A DNA stretch of 33,780 nucleotides from Lachnospiraceae bacterium (GCA_017513625.1 JAFXEW010000011.1:1-33780); one strand, 5' to 3'. Shown: positions 1-8,617, counted from the stretch's first letter. Program-made: numbers and translations. The notes: generated by a model not told the origin, from the letters alone.

Positions 1-1
1 A

Positions 2-397
2 TTATCTCTTGGAGAACTGAGGTGCACGTCTTGCTGCCTTGAGACCGTATTTCTTTCTTTCTTTCATACGAGGGTCTCTGGTCAGGAAGCCTGCCTTCTT
101 TAATACGGGTCTGAAATCAGAGTCAACGGTAAGTAATGCTCTTGCAATACCGTGTCTGATAGCACCAGCCTGGCCGGTGTAACCGCCACCGCGAACGTTA
201 ACCAGTACATCGTACTTATCAACAGTTTCAGTAGCAACCATAGGCTGACGAACGATAACCTTCAAAGTCTCTAAACCGAAGTATTCGTCCATATTTCTCT
301 TGTTAATGATAACATCGCCCTTACCGGGTACTAAATATACTCTGGCGATGGATTTTTTTCTTCTACCTGTTCCGTAGTATCTTTCAGTCTTAGCCAT
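2..397 (-). CDS. rpsI: 30S ribosomal protein S9
   Basis: This encodes the small-subunit head protein S9 (uS9), whose C-terminal tail reaches the P-site tRNA. The 131-residue length is normal. The family start ([16 protein letters not shown]) and the basic tail ending in Lys-Arg are both visible. The gene is complete, with TAA at the window edge. A GGGAGG ribosome binding site precedes the ATG. It lies 14 bp after rplM, the usual L13-S9 pair, and is expected to be transcribed from the promoter upstream of rplM. Confidence 0.98.
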   Translation of the reverse strand: MAKTERYYGTGRRKKSIARVYLVPGKGDVIINKRNMDEYFGLETLKVIVRQPMVATETVDKYDVLVNVRGGGYTGQAGAIRHGIARALLTVDSDFRPVLKKAGFLTRDPRMKERKKYGLKAARRAPQFSKR

Positions 398-411
398 GAT
401 TTTTTCCTCCC

Positions 412-840
412 TTAGAATGTCAGTACTTCAGGCTTCTGTGCAGCATGATTGTGCTCAGGTCCTGCATATACATGAAGTTTGGTGTACATCTGTCTTCCTA
501 AAGGTCCCTTGGGAAGCATGCCCTTTACTGCAAGTTCGATAACCTGCTCAGGCTTCTTGTTTAACTTCTCTCTCAGAGTGGTTTCCTTCATACCACCTAC
601 GTAATCGGAGTGGTGATAGTAAATCTTCTGATCCAGCTTCTTGCCGGTAACCTTAATCTTCTCAGCGTTGATAACGATTACATAATCACCGGTGTCAATG
701 TGAGGGGTAAAGATTGCTTTGTTCTTACCTCTTAATACTTTTGCAACTTCAGAAGCCAAACGTCCCAAAGTCATATCTGTAGCATCTACTACATACCATT
801 TTCTATCGATGGTAGCGGGGCTAGCCATAAATGTTTTCAT
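412..840 (-). CDS. rplM: 50S ribosomal protein L13
   Basis: This encodes L13 (uL13), an early-assembling 23S rRNA-binding protein of the large subunit. At 142 residues it has family length, with the typical N-terminal segment ([17 protein letters not shown]) and the region with [11 protein letters not shown] near residue 110. GGAGG lies 7 nt before the ATG. It is the first gene of a two-gene unit with rpsI and follows a long leader and a consensus promoter. L13 binds its own leader in several Firmicutes, so autoregulation is plausible here, though it is inferred. Confidence 0.98.
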   Translation of the reverse strand: MKTFMASPATIDRKWYVVDATDMTLGRLASEVAKVLRGKNKAIFTPHIDTGDYVIVINAEKIKVTGKKLDQKIYYHHSDYVGGMKETTLREKLNKKPEQVIELAVKGMLPKGPLGRQMYTKLHVYAGPEHNHAAQKPEVLTF

Positions 841-1006
841 GATGTTACCTCCATATTAGTTTTGTCTTTCGACTGAATGTTGATTCCATGTCATGTCATT
901 TGACGGATGTCCGGGCCGTCCCACGCCATTTCGGAACCTCAAATCTGCTATATCTCAAATGCTTCGTCGGGGCTTTGACTAATGCATTTTGAAACACTGT
1001 CACAGT
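841..1006 (-). ncRNA. rplM-rpsI 5' leader, candidate L13-type regulatory RNA
   Basis: About 165 nt separate the predicted transcription start (near 1005) from the rplM ATG. The RNA can form GACGG/CCGUC with a 9-nt loop (about 899-917), a bulged UCAAA-UGC/GCAUUUGA helix further upstream, and a GUC-GAAA-GAC mini-hairpin shortly before the ribosome binding site. No open reading frame is seen. L13 leaders are known in Firmicutes; membership in that family is an inference from position and folding potential only. Confidence 0.4.
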
Positions 1007-1011
1007 CATAT

Positions 1012-1040
1012 ATTATATTATAGGGTTGATGGGATGTCAA
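1012..1040 (-). promoter_or_regulatory. Consensus sigma-A promoter of rplM-rpsI
   Basis: On the minus strand the sequence reads TTGACA (1035-1040), a 17-bp spacer, then TATAAT (1012-1017): a perfect match in both hexamers and spacing. It lies in the truA-rplM gap, so rplM-rpsI can be expressed independently of the upstream ecf-truA unit. Confidence 0.9.
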
Positions 1041-1113
1041 CACCTTCTTTCATATATTTTCGTGAAAAATTCAACTTGTCCACAAAAACAATGTTCCGGT
1101 GTGTCCTTATCCA

Positions 1114-1872
1114 CTATTGCAGAAAATCGTATCTGTAAAGCAACAGCGCATGCGCCGGAGCAGTGGGCCCTGCTGCACTTCTGTCCGCAGCTTCCAAAAT
1201 CCTTTGCATATCCTCCGGGCTTCTTTTACCCTGACCTACTTCCATTAATGTACCCGCTATGATACGTACCATATTATAAAGAAAACCATTGCCGCAGACC
1301 CTGATTACGATATCACTGTCCTCTTCTCTCACATCTACCTGATAAATGGTCCGAACCGTGGACTCTACCTGGGCTCCCACCTGGCAAAAGCTTTTGAAGT
1401 CATGCTCTCCCTCCAGGTATTTAGCTGCTTCACGCATTTTGTCCACATCCAGCTTATGATAGCAAAAAAGACTGTACAAGCGCTTCACAGGCATGGCAAA
1501 CTCTCCCCTGTAAATACGATATTCATAGGTTTTGCGGCTCTGCACATATCTGGGGTGCCAGTCATCTGCCACTTCTTCCGACTTCTGTATCCGGATGTCC
1601 TCCGGCAGTCTGGCATTCAAAGCATAGGATATTTTCTCCGCCGGCATACGGCTGTTTGTATCAAATACCGCTATATTACCCAGCGCATGTACTCCCGCAT
1701 CGGTTCTGCTGGCACCAATGACCGCAATCTTTTCCCCCAGCAGTGCTGTCAGGCATCTGTTCAATTCACTTTCAATGGTGATCCCATTATTCTGTATCTG
1801 CCAACCGTGATAATTGGTACCGTCGTACGCTACGGTCAGCCTTACTCTCTTTTTTCTGTTTTCTGTTTCCAT
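1114..1872 (-). CDS. truA: tRNA pseudouridine(38-40) synthase TruA
   Basis: TruA converts uridines 38-40 in the anticodon arm of many tRNAs to pseudouridine. The catalytic-Asp motif SRTDAGVHALGN is intact, as are the N-terminal VAYDGTNYHGWQ and the later GFLYNMVRIIAGT segment. I chose the ATG at 1872 (METENRKK, 252 residues) because GGAG lies 9 nt upstream; the reading frame stays open a further 11 codons but without a good site. It is the last gene of the ecfA1-ecfA2-ecfT-truA unit, 36 bp after ecfT, an arrangement common in Clostridia. Confidence 0.96.
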   Translation of the reverse strand: METENRKKRVRLTVAYDGTNYHGWQIQNNGITIESELNRCLTALLGEKIAVIGASRTDAGVHALGNIAVFDTNSRMPAEKISYALNARLPEDIRIQKSEEVADDWHPRYVQSRKTYEYRIYRGEFAMPVKRLYSLFCYHKLDVDKMREAAKYLEGEHDFKSFCQVGAQVESTVRTIYQVDVREEDSDIVIRVCGNGFLYNMVRIIAGTLMEVGQGKRSPEDMQRILEAADRSAAGPTAPAHALLLYRYDFLQ

Positions 1873-1908
1873 AAATATAATCTCCGGGCCACCGGGATAT
1901 ATCACATA

Positions 1909-2706
1909 TCACAGTCTGCCCACCACAATACTGACTACCATATACAGCCCCAGACATATATATGCCACATAGTCCCGCTTATGATAAATCAGCGGTTTCA
2001 TCTTGGTTCTACCTTCTCCGCCCCTGTAGCACCTGGCTTCCATAGCCATGGCCAGGTCATTGGCTCTTCTGAAGGCTGATATAAACAATGGCACCAGAAG
2101 GGGCACCAGGGCTTTTGCTTTCTTTATCAGATTACCGCTTTCAAAATCAGCGCCTCGGGCAATCTGGGCTTTCATAATCTTGTCCGTTTCTTCCAACAGG
2201 ATGGGGATAAAGCGAAGGGCAATTGACATCATCATGGCCACTTCATGTACCGGAACCTTAAAAATACGTAAGGGTTGCAGCATTTTTTCCATTCCGTCCG
2301 TCAAATGATTGGGTGTAGTGGTCAATGTCATCACCGAGGAACCCACAATCAAAAGCGACAGTCTCACTGCCATGGTAAAAGCAAGCCACAGACCTTCCTT
2401 GGTAATGTGTAGCTTCCATAGGGTAATAAGCGGCTCTCCGGGCGTCAAAAACAGGTTAAATGCCACTGTTATAAGCAGCAGAAATAAAATAGCCCTCATG
2501 CCTTTTACCATAAACTTAAAAGGCACCTTGGAAAGACGGATCACAATTGCGAGAAACAAAGCCGCAAGAAAATATCCCCCTATATTTTTAAAACAAAAAA
2601 GGGAAATAATGTACAAAAGGGTTCCTCCCAGCTTTACTCTGGGATCCAGTCTGTGTATCACTGATTCAGTTTGATAATATTGTCCAATGGTTATATCTCT
2701 CAGCAT
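1909..2706 (-). CDS. ecfT: Energy-coupling factor transporter transmembrane subunit EcfT
   Basis: EcfT is the membrane scaffold that couples the EcfA1/EcfA2 ATPases to interchangeable substrate-binding S components for vitamins and micronutrients. The 265-residue protein has several hydrophobic spans. It carries two Arg-containing coupling-helix motifs, AQIARGADFESG (about residue 180) and AMEARCYRGGEGR (about 220), which contact the ATPases. The gene starts 9 bp after ecfA2, with AGGAT just upstream. No S component is present in the window, as expected for a group II ECF module that serves S proteins encoded elsewhere. Confidence 0.95.
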   Translation of the reverse strand: MLRDITIGQYYQTESVIHRLDPRVKLGGTLLYIISLFCFKNIGGYFLAALFLAIVIRLSKVPFKFMVKGMRAILFLLLITVAFNLFLTPGEPLITLWKLHITKEGLWLAFTMAVRLSLLIVGSSVMTLTTTPNHLTDGMEKMLQPLRIFKVPVHEVAMMMSIALRFIPILLEETDKIMKAQIARGADFESGNLIKKAKALVPLLVPLFISAFRRANDLAMAMEARCYRGGEGRTKMKPLIYHKRDYVAYICLGLYMVVSIVVGRL

Positions 2707-2715
2707 ACTTAATCC

Positions 2716-3570
2716 TTAATGCGAACTTCCGATTACCCGCGTAATCTCTTCTACAGCTTCCTCTAAAGTGGTCACGTCTCCGGATACCGGAATACCGCTC
2801 TCACGCAATGCATGCATTACATAAGTAACCTGAGGGGCTGACAGTCCCATTTCTTCCAGTTCCCTGTAGTGTTTAAATATCTCTCCCGGTACATCATCAT
2901 ATATGATGCTTCCCTCATTCATCACCAGGATACGGTCCACATACTCAGCCACATCTTCCATACTGTGGGATACCAGAATAATGGTCATACCGCTCTCAGT
3001 CTGCAGATTCTTAATCTGCTCCAGGATTTCTACCCTGCCTTTAGGGTCCAAACCAGCAGTAGGTTCATCCAGTATCAACACATCCGGCTTCATAGCCAGC
3101 ACTCCGGCTATAGCCACACGGCGTTTCTGACCACCGGAAAGTTCAAAGGGTGACTGATAATATAAATCCTGAGGCAGTCCCACCTTACGCAGGGCATCAA
3201 AGGCCCGTAGCTCCACTTCTTTTTTATCAAGTCCCAGATTCCTTGGTCCAAAACATACATCACTAAATACATCCACTTCAAACAGCTGATGCTCCGGATA
3301 CTGAAATACCAGTCCCACCTTACTGCGCAACTTTTTCTTATCAAAATCACTGTCGTATATATCTTCACCGTTAAAATAGATACTGCCTTCCGTGGCCTTA
3401 ATCAGACCGTTTAAATGCTGCATCAGTGTGGACTTACCCGAACCGGTATGTCCGATTACACCGATAAACTGGCCATCCGGAATCTGCAGACAGATATCCT
3501 TTAATGCATACCTGGAAAAGGGCGTGCCTTCGTCATATATATAATTTACATGGTCTAAAATAATTGCCAT
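2716..3570 (-). CDS. ecfA2: Energy-coupling factor transporter ATPase EcfA2
   Basis: This is one of the two ABC ATPases powering ECF vitamin transport. At 284 residues it has Walker A GHTGSGKST (about 40), signature LSGGQKRRVAIAGVLA (about 144), Walker B VLILDEPTAGLD (about 165) and the switch His in LVSHSMEDV. The Q-loop is VFQYPEHQLF. An AAGGAG site precedes the ATG. It lies between ecfA1 and ecfT, and assignment as A2 rests on order and on the N-terminal segment resembling EcfA2 (YIYDEGTPFSRYALKDI). Confidence 0.95.
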   Translation of the reverse strand: MAIILDHVNYIYDEGTPFSRYALKDICLQIPDGQFIGVIGHTGSGKSTLMQHLNGLIKATEGSIYFNGEDIYDSDFDKKKLRSKVGLVFQYPEHQLFEVDVFSDVCFGPRNLGLDKKEVELRAFDALRKVGLPQDLYYQSPFELSGGQKRRVAIAGVLAMKPDVLILDEPTAGLDPKGRVEILEQIKNLQTESGMTIILVSHSMEDVAEYVDRILVMNEGSIIYDDVPGEIFKHYRELEEMGLSAPQVTYVMHALRESGIPVSGDVTTLEEAVEEITRVIGSSH

Positions 3571-3596
3571 TCTTTTTGCTCCTTAAAGCACCTGTT

Positions 3597-4454
3597 TTAA
3601 CCTTTATATACGGTCTGTAATGCCTCCACAAACTCTTCCCCGGTCAATATGCCTGCCGGGAGGGGAATCCCCCTTTTTTGCAGTTCATAAGCCAGCAAAG
3701 TGACACAAGGCACATCCAGTCGCAATGCTTTTAATTCTTCCACCCGGGAAAAAATCTCCTTGGGCGTCCCTTCCATTGCCACCTTACCGTCATCCATTAC
3801 AAACACTCTGTCCGCATGAATAATTTCTTCCATATAATGAGTAATCAGGATTACCGTCATTCCCTCCACGTCATTTAATGCACGGATGGCGCGGATAACC
3901 TCTTTACGTCCGCCGGGGTCCAGCATAGCCGTGGGCTCATCTAAAACAATGCACTTAGGATGCATAGCCAAAACACCTGCAATAGACACCCTTTGCTTCT
4001 GACCGCCGGATAAACGGTTAGGTGAATGCTTCCGGTACTTATACATTCCCACTGCTTTCAGGCTTTCTTCCACACGTTCCCAGATCTCCCGGGTGGGTAC
4101 ACCCATATTTTCCGGGCCGAATCCTACATCTTCCTCTACCACCTGACCGATAATCTGGTTATCCGGATTTTGGAATACCATTCCGGCATTCTGCCTGATA
4201 TCCCACAAATGACTGTCATCACTGGTATCCTTACCATCCACCCAGACAGTTCCCTCCGTAGGATACAATATGGCATTTAAATGCTTTGCCAATGTGGATT
4301 TACCTGAACCGTTATGGCCTAATATAGCCACAAACTCACCCTGTTTCACATCCAGGGATACATTGTTCACGGCAGTGTTTATCCCTTCCACATTACCTTC
4401 TTCATCACGCCGGATATATTCAAATATTACATTCTTTGCTTTAATAATGCTCAT
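3597..4454 (-). CDS. ecfA1: Energy-coupling factor transporter ATPase EcfA1
   Basis: This is the partner ATPase of the ECF heterodimer. It has Walker [11 protein letters not shown]-loop [10 protein letters not shown], signature [16 protein letters not shown] and Walker [13 protein letters not shown]. The A1-type N-terminus contains the insertion [17 protein letters not shown]. The frame opens with GTG (4457) followed directly by ATG (4454). I prefer ATG because GGGAG is 8 nt upstream, giving 285 residues. It is the first gene of the ecfA1-ecfA2-ecfT-truA unit, preceded by its own promoter. Confidence 0.95.
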   Translation of the reverse strand: MSIIKAKNVIFEYIRRDEEGNVEGINTAVNNVSLDVKQGEFVAILGHNGSGKSTLAKHLNAILYPTEGTVWVDGKDTSDDSHLWDIRQNAGMVFQNPDNQIIGQVVEEDVGFGPENMGVPTREIWERVEESLKAVGMYKYRKHSPNRLSGGQKQRVSIAGVLAMHPKCIVLDEPTAMLDPGGRKEVIRAIRALNDVEGMTVILITHYMEEIIHADRVFVMDDGKVAMEGTPKEIFSRVEELKALRLDVPCVTLLAYELQKRGIPLPAGILTGEEFVEALQTVYKG

Positions 4455-4506
4455 CACATATACTCCCGGTTGTCTATATAGTGCCGGATTAATTCATCAA
4501 TTCTCT

Positions 4507-4535
4507 ATTGTACAAGAAATCCGCTTTAATTACAA
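4507..4535 (-). promoter_or_regulatory. Promoter of ecfA1-ecfA2-ecfT-truA
   Basis: Minus-strand TTGTAA (4530-4535), 17-bp spacer, TACAAT (4507-4512). This matches 4/6 and 5/6 of the sigma-A hexamers at ideal spacing. It lies downstream of the rplQ terminator and about 53 bp before ecfA1, so the ECF module is a separate transcription unit. Confidence 0.65.
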
Positions 4536-4567
4536 CTGCTTTTATATACTACTTAGGGCCGCTTAAG

Positions 4568-4622
4568 AAGCATTTATGCAATAAATGCTTGCCGGGACCG
4601 GGGAGGAGGTCAGTGGGCAAGC
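4568..4622. repeat. Two overlapping inverted repeats upstream of the ecf promoter
   Basis: A perfect 9-bp inverted repeat AAGCATTTA-TGCAA-TAAATGCTT (4568-4590) overlaps GCTTGCC (4587-4593), whose complement GGCAAGC closes at 4622. The two hairpins share the GCTT and cannot form together. Neither has a U-tract. They lie between the rplQ terminator and the ecfA1 promoter; role unknown. Confidence 0.5.
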
Positions 4623-4657
4623 ACCCGCACAAAAGCCTTTCACTAACCTTAAGGTAC

Positions 4658-4687
4658 AAAAAACCCGGCGGATTACTCCACCGGGTT
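4658..4687 (-). terminator. Intrinsic terminator after rplQ
   Basis: On the minus strand AACCCGGTGGA pairs with CCGCCGGGTT around a short AT-rich loop and is followed by six U. It lies 35 bp after the rplQ stop and ends the rpmJ-rplQ unit. Confidence 0.88.
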
Positions 4688-4721
4688 GGTTGTCTTGAAT
4701 CAGTTTGTATAAGCTTACAAA

Positions 4722-5258
4722 TTATACCAGCTCAAGAATTACTTCCATAGCCGCGTCACCCTTACGCTGACCGATCTTAACGATTCTGGTGTAACCACCG
4801 TTACGGTTTGCGTACTTAGGTGCAACTTCATCGAACATCTTTGCTACTAAGTCAACTTCCTTAGTATTTCTCTTCTTTCCAGCTGCCTCCTTGGGAACTT
4901 CAACAACAGGGTTGAATACCTTCAGCATCTGACGACGAGCATGTAATCTGGAAGGCATATCCTTCTTGATTTCCTTCTCAACAGTTTCGTACTTGGTAAC
5001 CTTCTTACCGTCAACAACTTCCTTTACTCTCTTGCCGTCTTTGTCCTTAACAGCAACCTTAGCGGTAACCTTTACCATTTCGAAGTTGTCTTTTTCCTTA
5101 ACTGCCAGTGCAATCAGACCTTCAGCAATCTTTCTTACTTCCTTAGCCTTAGCTTCGGTAGTAACGATCTTGCCATTGTTTAACAATGCTGTTACCTGAT
5201 TTCTTAATAATGCTTTTCTTTGAGCAGATGTTCTGCCAAGTTTTCTGTACTTTGCCAT
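4722..5258 (-). CDS. rplQ: 50S ribosomal protein L17, enlarged form
   Basis: L17 (bL17) sits near the peptide exit tunnel of the large subunit. The core is clear: [17 protein letters not shown] at the start, HARRQ at about 106, [19 protein letters not shown] near the end. The protein is 178 residues against about 120 in Bacillus. The excess is mainly a charged, Lys-rich insertion at about residues 54-103, with a smaller addition near 117-135. The insertion is in frame and coded like its surroundings, so it is not a frameshift artefact. It is the last gene of the alpha-type operon, ending just before a terminator. Confidence 0.96.
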   Translation of the reverse strand: MAKYRKLGRTSAQRKALLRNQVTALLNNGKIVTTEAKAKEVRKIAEGLIALAVKEKDNFEMVKVTAKVAVKDKDGKRVKEVVDGKKVTKYETVEKEIKKDMPSRLHARRQMLKVFNPVVEVPKEAAGKKRNTKEVDLVAKMFDEVAPKYANRNGGYTRIVKIGQRKGDAAMEVILELV

Positions 5259-5415
5259 GTTCTATTTCCTTTCTCCATTCATGGTACATCCGGCCACGCT
5301 CTTTGGACTTACTTACCGAATGCATATGACTGCTTTGCAGCCAATTCATTTTCCATTTAGAGATAAACCGCCCCGTACACATTGGATTTACCGGCGGCGG
5401 AAAATCTTTCATTAA

Positions 5416-6375
5416 TTAGTTATCATCCCCGGGATTTAACTGAAGACCCAGTTCTTTTAACTTAGCCAGCACTTCTTCCAGTGACTTACGTCCCAGATTA
5501 CGTACCTTCATCATATCTTCGGAAGACTTATTAGTCAGTTCCTCAACTGTATTGATACCTGCACGCTTTAAGCAGTTATAAGAACGAACGGACAACTCTA
5601 ATTCATCGATACTCATTTCAAGTACCTTTTCCTTTTCATCATCTTCCTTCTCTACCATAACCTCTGCTGTCTTAGCGTTTTCAGACAAATCAATGAATAA
5701 GCTCAAATGCTCACTAAGTACTTTTGCAGCCAAACTTACAGCCTCATCAGGAACCAGAGTTCCGTTGGTAAATACGTCAAGCGTTAACTTGTCGTAGTCT
5801 GTAATCTGACCAACACGGGTATTTTCCACGGTAACGTTTACTCTCTCTACAGGTGTGTAGATGGAGTCAATGGCGATTACGCCGATAGGTAAATCATCGT
5901 GTTTGTTCTTATCCGCACTTACATAGCCACGACCCTTTGTAATGGTCAGCTCCATGTAAAGCTTGGTATCTTTGCCACTTAATGTAGCAATCACAACATC
6001 GGGATTCAGAATCTCGATATCCTGATCACACTGGATATCAGAAGCACGAACAATGCCTTCGCCCTCATATTCAATATAAGCAGTCTTAACTTCATTGGTT
6101 TCACTACTGTTCTTGATAGCCAGACTCTTAATATTCATAATAATCTCGGTAACGTCTTCTTTTACACCGGGAATAGAACTGAACTCGTGCAAAACTCCTT
6201 CAATCTTCACCTGGCTTACTGCAGCACCGGGAAGGGAAGACAACATGATTCTTCTCAAGGAGTTACCTAAAGTAATACCATATCCTCTCTCCAAAGGCTC
6301 TACTACGAATTTACCGTATTTTTTGTCTTCTGAAATCTCTACAACCTCGATATTCGGTCTTTCAAAATCAAACAC
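5416..6375 (-). CDS. rpoA: DNA-directed RNA polymerase alpha subunit
   Basis: RpoA dimerises to nucleate RNA polymerase assembly, and its C-terminal domain contacts UP elements and activators. The N-terminal domain begins [10 protein letters not shown] and includes [22 protein letters not shown]. The C-terminal domain has the helix-hairpin-helix-like region [17 protein letters not shown] and [10 protein letters not shown]. At 319 residues it is full length. The start is GTG, with GGAGG 9 nt upstream. It lies between rpsD and rplQ; the 157-bp gap to rplQ holds no gene I can support. Confidence 0.98.
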   Translation of the reverse strand: MFDFERPNIEVVEISEDKKYGKFVVEPLERGYGITLGNSLRRIMLSSLPGAAVSQVKIEGVLHEFSSIPGVKEDVTEIIMNIKSLAIKNSSETNEVKTAYIEYEGEGIVRASDIQCDQDIEILNPDVVIATLSGKDTKLYMELTITKGRGYVSADKNKHDDLPIGVIAIDSIYTPVERVNVTVENTRVGQITDYDKLTLDVFTNGTLVPDEAVSLAAKVLSEHLSLFIDLSENAKTAEVMVEKEDDEKEKVLEMSIDELELSVRSYNCLKRAGINTVEELTNKSSEDMMKVRNLGRKSLEEVLAKLKELGLQLNPGDDN

Positions 6376-6430
6376 TGCAAATACCCTCCTTTTGAACTAT
6401 TTACTAAAGACACAAGCACTCCGAGACCAT

Positions 6431-6439
6431 AATATAGCA
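6431..6439 (-). promoter_or_regulatory. Possible extended -10 promoter upstream of rpoA
   Basis: In the rpsD-rpoA gap the minus strand reads TGC followed by TATATT, an extended -10 element. The -35 position is poor. It could give extra rpoA-rplQ transcripts; weak evidence. Confidence 0.25.
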
Positions 6440-6486
6440 TAAAACTTACGTTTAATGTATAAAATAACCTCAGAGTCATGTGGGGC

Positions 6487-7080
6487 TTACTTGGAGTACA
6501 ACTCGACAATAAGCATCTCATTTACAGGAACATCAATCATCTCTCTGGTAGGAATATTCTTGATGGTTCCCTTAAGGCTTTCCATATCTACGTCCATCCA
6601 TTCAGGTACTAATCTGCCACCGGTTACTTCAACGATATCTTTATATCTCTGTAAGGACTGTGCCTTCTCGCTGATAGCGATTACATCGCCGGCCTTAATC
6701 AGATAGGAAGGAATATTAATAACCTTTCCGTTAACAGTGATGTGCTTGTGACCAACAACCTGTCTTGCTTCTCTTCTGGTTCTTGCAAAACCCATTCTGA
6801 AAACTACGCTGTCAAGTCTGGTTTCCAGCATAACCATAAGGTTCTCACCGGTCATACCTTTCATTCTGTCAGCCTTCTTGTAGTAGTTTCTGAAAGGCTT
6901 CTCTAACACACCATAGATAAATTTTGCTTTCTGCTTCTCTCTTAACTGAAGACCATACTCACTAACCTTCTTGCCTGCTCTTGCAGAGGTTCTGTTAGAC
7001 TTCTTGTCATATCCTAAATATGCGGGCTCAAGGCCTAAGGATCTACATCTCTTTAATACGGGTACGCGATTTACTGCCAT
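6487..7080 (-). CDS. rpsD: 30S ribosomal protein S4
   Basis: S4 (uS4) is a primary 16S rRNA binder that starts 30S body assembly and in many bacteria represses its own operon. At 197 residues it has the N-terminal segment with ARAGKKVSEYGLQLREKQK, followed by the S4 RNA-binding domain from about residue 90 (METRLDSVVFRMGFARTRREARQVVGHKHITVNG). Only one Cys remains near the N-terminus, so it is the zinc-free form. It follows rpsK across a 186-bp gap that contains stable hairpins. Confidence 0.98.
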   Translation of the reverse strand: MAVNRVPVLKRCRSLGLEPAYLGYDKKSNRTSARAGKKVSEYGLQLREKQKAKFIYGVLEKPFRNYYKKADRMKGMTGENLMVMLETRLDSVVFRMGFARTRREARQVVGHKHITVNGKVINIPSYLIKAGDVIAISEKAQSLQRYKDIVEVTGGRLVPEWMDVDMESLKGTIKNIPTREMIDVPVNEMLIVELYSK

Positions 7081-7142
7081 TTTATTATCCCTTTCTTAAT
7101 CAGTTGTTTACAATGCAATTGTGCATCTTCTTCCAACATTAT

Positions 7143-7229
7143 TGTTTACTCCGTTCTTATATTTCGGAACTTTATCCCGGTTCCACTTCGAAAATCATTC
7201 TACTATACAGCATGCACACTCCGTGTGCA
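7143..7229 (-). other. Hairpins in the rpsK-rpsD gap
   Basis: In minus-strand RNA, UGCACAC-GGA-GUGUGCA (7213-7229) forms a perfect 7-bp stem with a GGA triloop. Downstream, GGAAC and GUUCC pair around a 9-nt loop, extended by UUUC/GAAA. No U-tract follows, so these are not terminators. They may be processing or regulatory structures before rpsD; role inferred. Confidence 0.45.
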
Positions 7230-7266
7230 CCGATTTTCTCGGGACTTCGTCGGGTTCCTCCATTGA

Positions 7267-7662
7267 CTAGACTCTACGTCTCTTAGGAGGACGGCATCCG
7301 TTGTGAGGAACAGGAGTCACATCACAAATACTTACTACATCTAATCCGCAAGCAGAGAGTGCTCTGATTGCTGCTTCACGTCCTGAGCCGGGTCCTTTTA
7401 CAAATACATCTACCGTCTTCAATCCGTGTACTAAAGCAGCCTTAGTAGCTGTTTCAGCTGCCATCTGTGCAGCATACGGGGTAGATTTCCTTGAACCTCT
7501 AAAACCAAGACCACCGGCACTTGCCCAGCTGAGAGCATTACCTTCAGCATCTGTCAGTGTAACAATTGTATTGTTAAAAGAAGACTGAATATGTGCCTGT
7601 CCGCGTTCAACGTTTTTCTTTACGCGCTTTTTTGTTACCTTTTTTGCAACTTTCTTAGCCAT
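7267..7662 (-). CDS. rpsK: 30S ribosomal protein S11
   Basis: S11 (uS11) lies on the 30S platform near the mRNA exit. The 131-residue protein has the basic N-terminus, then [39 protein letters not shown], the [13 protein letters not shown] loop and the basic C-terminus ending RPPKRRRV. Length and motifs are normal. It lies between rpsM and rpsD as in other alpha-type operons. Confidence 0.98.
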   Translation of the reverse strand: MAKKVAKKVTKKRVKKNVERGQAHIQSSFNNTIVTLTDAEGNALSWASAGGLGFRGSRKSTPYAAQMAAETATKAALVHGLKTVDVFVKGPGSGREAAIRALSACGLDVVSICDVTPVPHNGCRPPKRRRV

Positions 7663-7711
7663 TTTAAAACTAACCTACTCTTTCTTATTCTGATTATCAG
7701 TTACATTTCCT

Positions 7712-7758
7712 CTTGCTTAAGGAATCTTCCGAATTTACTGTGTAAACCCGGAAGCAAG
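7712..7758 (-). other. Interrupted stem-loop between rpsM and rpsK
   Basis: CUUCCG (7749-7754) pairs with CGGAAG (7726-7731), then a 2x2 internal loop, UUUAC/GUAAA and an ACA triloop. CUUGC/GCAAG can pair as an outer clamp at 7712-7716 and 7754-7758, in competition with one base pair of the stem. No U-tract follows, so it is not a canonical terminator. Confidence 0.45.
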
Positions 7759-7785
7759 AAATAATTCATCCGTTATGACGCCCAA

Positions 7786-8157
7786 TTATTTCTTCTTGTT
7801 TGCAACGGTACGCTTAGGTCCCTTACGTGTTCTTGCATTGGTCTTTGTCTTCTGACCACGTACAGGAAGACCCTTACGATGACGGATACCACGATAGCAT
7901 CCGATTTCCTGAAGTCTCTTGATGTTCAGAGCAACTTCTCTTCTCAAATCACCTTCTACTAAAATACCAAGAGTTTCGATTGCTTCGGTAATCTTCTTTA
8001 CCTCATCATCGGTGATATCTCTAACTCTGGTGTCAGGATTTACTCCTGCTTCTGCTAACAACTTGGTAGCAGTAGGTCTACCAATGCCATAAACATAGGT
8101 TAAACCGATTTCAATTCGTTTTTCTCTAGGTAAGTCAACACCTGCGATACGAGCCAT
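7786..8157 (-). CDS. rpsM: 30S ribosomal protein S13
   Basis: S13 (uS13) forms intersubunit bridges in the 30S head and contacts P-site tRNA. The 123-residue sequence is typical: [49 protein letters not shown] and the basic tail with [24 protein letters not shown] precedes the ATG. It is preceded by an unusually long, hairpin-rich 313-nt gap after rpmJ. Confidence 0.98.
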   Translation of the reverse strand: MARIAGVDLPREKRIEIGLTYVYGIGRPTATKLLAEAGVNPDTRVRDITDDEVKKITEAIETLGILVEGDLRREVALNIKRLQEIGCYRGIRHRKGLPVRGQKTKTNARTRKGPKRTVANKKK

Positions 8158-8470
8158 TTACGTTTCCTCCATTTTCTTGTGTTTTCCGGTCTTCCGGAAT
8201 ACACCGCGAATTTCGCTGCGACACATGGTCGCCCGAGCACTTTTGGTCTGTTAATGTGTGCTCCATAGTTACTAATTGATTGGGGCTTTCACCCAACCGG
8301 ACACGAATCCGATCCATCTGCCGAAAACTTGCGCTTTCAGACAGTACCAACAAGTAATCTCCCGTAAGCTCTATCCAATATATTATGAAAACCCGCAAAC
8401 ACCGGGTTCAGCCGCACATAATAACAGGACAAGAACTCACTCACTTAATTCAAATTAAGCTGGTGATTAA
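8158..8470 (-). ncRNA. Structured untranslated region between rpmJ and rpsM
   Basis: This 313-nt stretch has no supportable gene but can form several hairpins in the minus-strand transcript: AACCCG/CGGGUU (8390-8408), GGUUGGG/CCCAAUC (8278-8298), GAGCAC/GUGCUC (8235-8263) and UUCCGG-AAGA-CCGGAA (8184-8199), plus smaller ones. The first is followed by UUUUC and resembles a weak terminator. A ribosomal-protein autoregulatory leader or an attenuator is possible, but no known family was recognised. Confidence 0.45.
8387..8408 (-). terminator. Weak terminator-like hairpin after rpmJ
   Basis: AACCCG, a 7-nt loop, CGGGUU, then UUUC on the minus strand. The stem is only 6 bp and the U-run is short, so it would attenuate rather than block transcription into rpsM. 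Confidence 0.35.
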
Positions 8471-8584
8471 TTATCCTTGTCTCTGCTTGTGTTTGGGATT
8501 CTCACAGATTACTCTGATACGTCCTTTTCTCTTAATGATTTTGCACTTTTCGCAAATTGGTTTTACTGATGATCTAACCTTCAC
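8471..8584 (-). CDS. rpmJ: 50S ribosomal protein L36
   Basis: L36 (bL36) is a small zinc-binding large-subunit protein. Translating the minus strand from a GTG at 8584 gives 37 residues, beginning [17 protein letters not shown] and ending [11 protein letters not shown]. Both Cys pairs and the His of the zinc site (CEKC, C, H) are present, so it is the zinc-dependent form. AAGGAGGG lies 6 nt upstream of the GTG. It is the first gene after the promoter at 8618-8646. Confidence 0.96.
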   Translation of the reverse strand: MKVRSSVKPICEKCKIIKRKGRIRVICENPKHKQRQG

Positions 8585-8617
8585 GTTAAACCCTCCTTTC
8601 AAAAAAGACCGTTATGT

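Noticed and set aside
1402..2079. 225-codon open frame on the plus strand
   Set aside because: It lies opposite truA and ecfT, both clear genes, has no family resemblance and no good ribosome binding site.
4455..4721. Riboswitch before the ECF module
   Set aside because: The inverted repeats do not match any vitamin riboswitch I recognise and lie upstream of the candidate promoter.
5149..5412. 87-codon frame in the rpoA-rplQ gap
   Set aside because: It starts near the rpoA end but runs into rplQ in another frame; no recognisable domain and no ribosome binding site.
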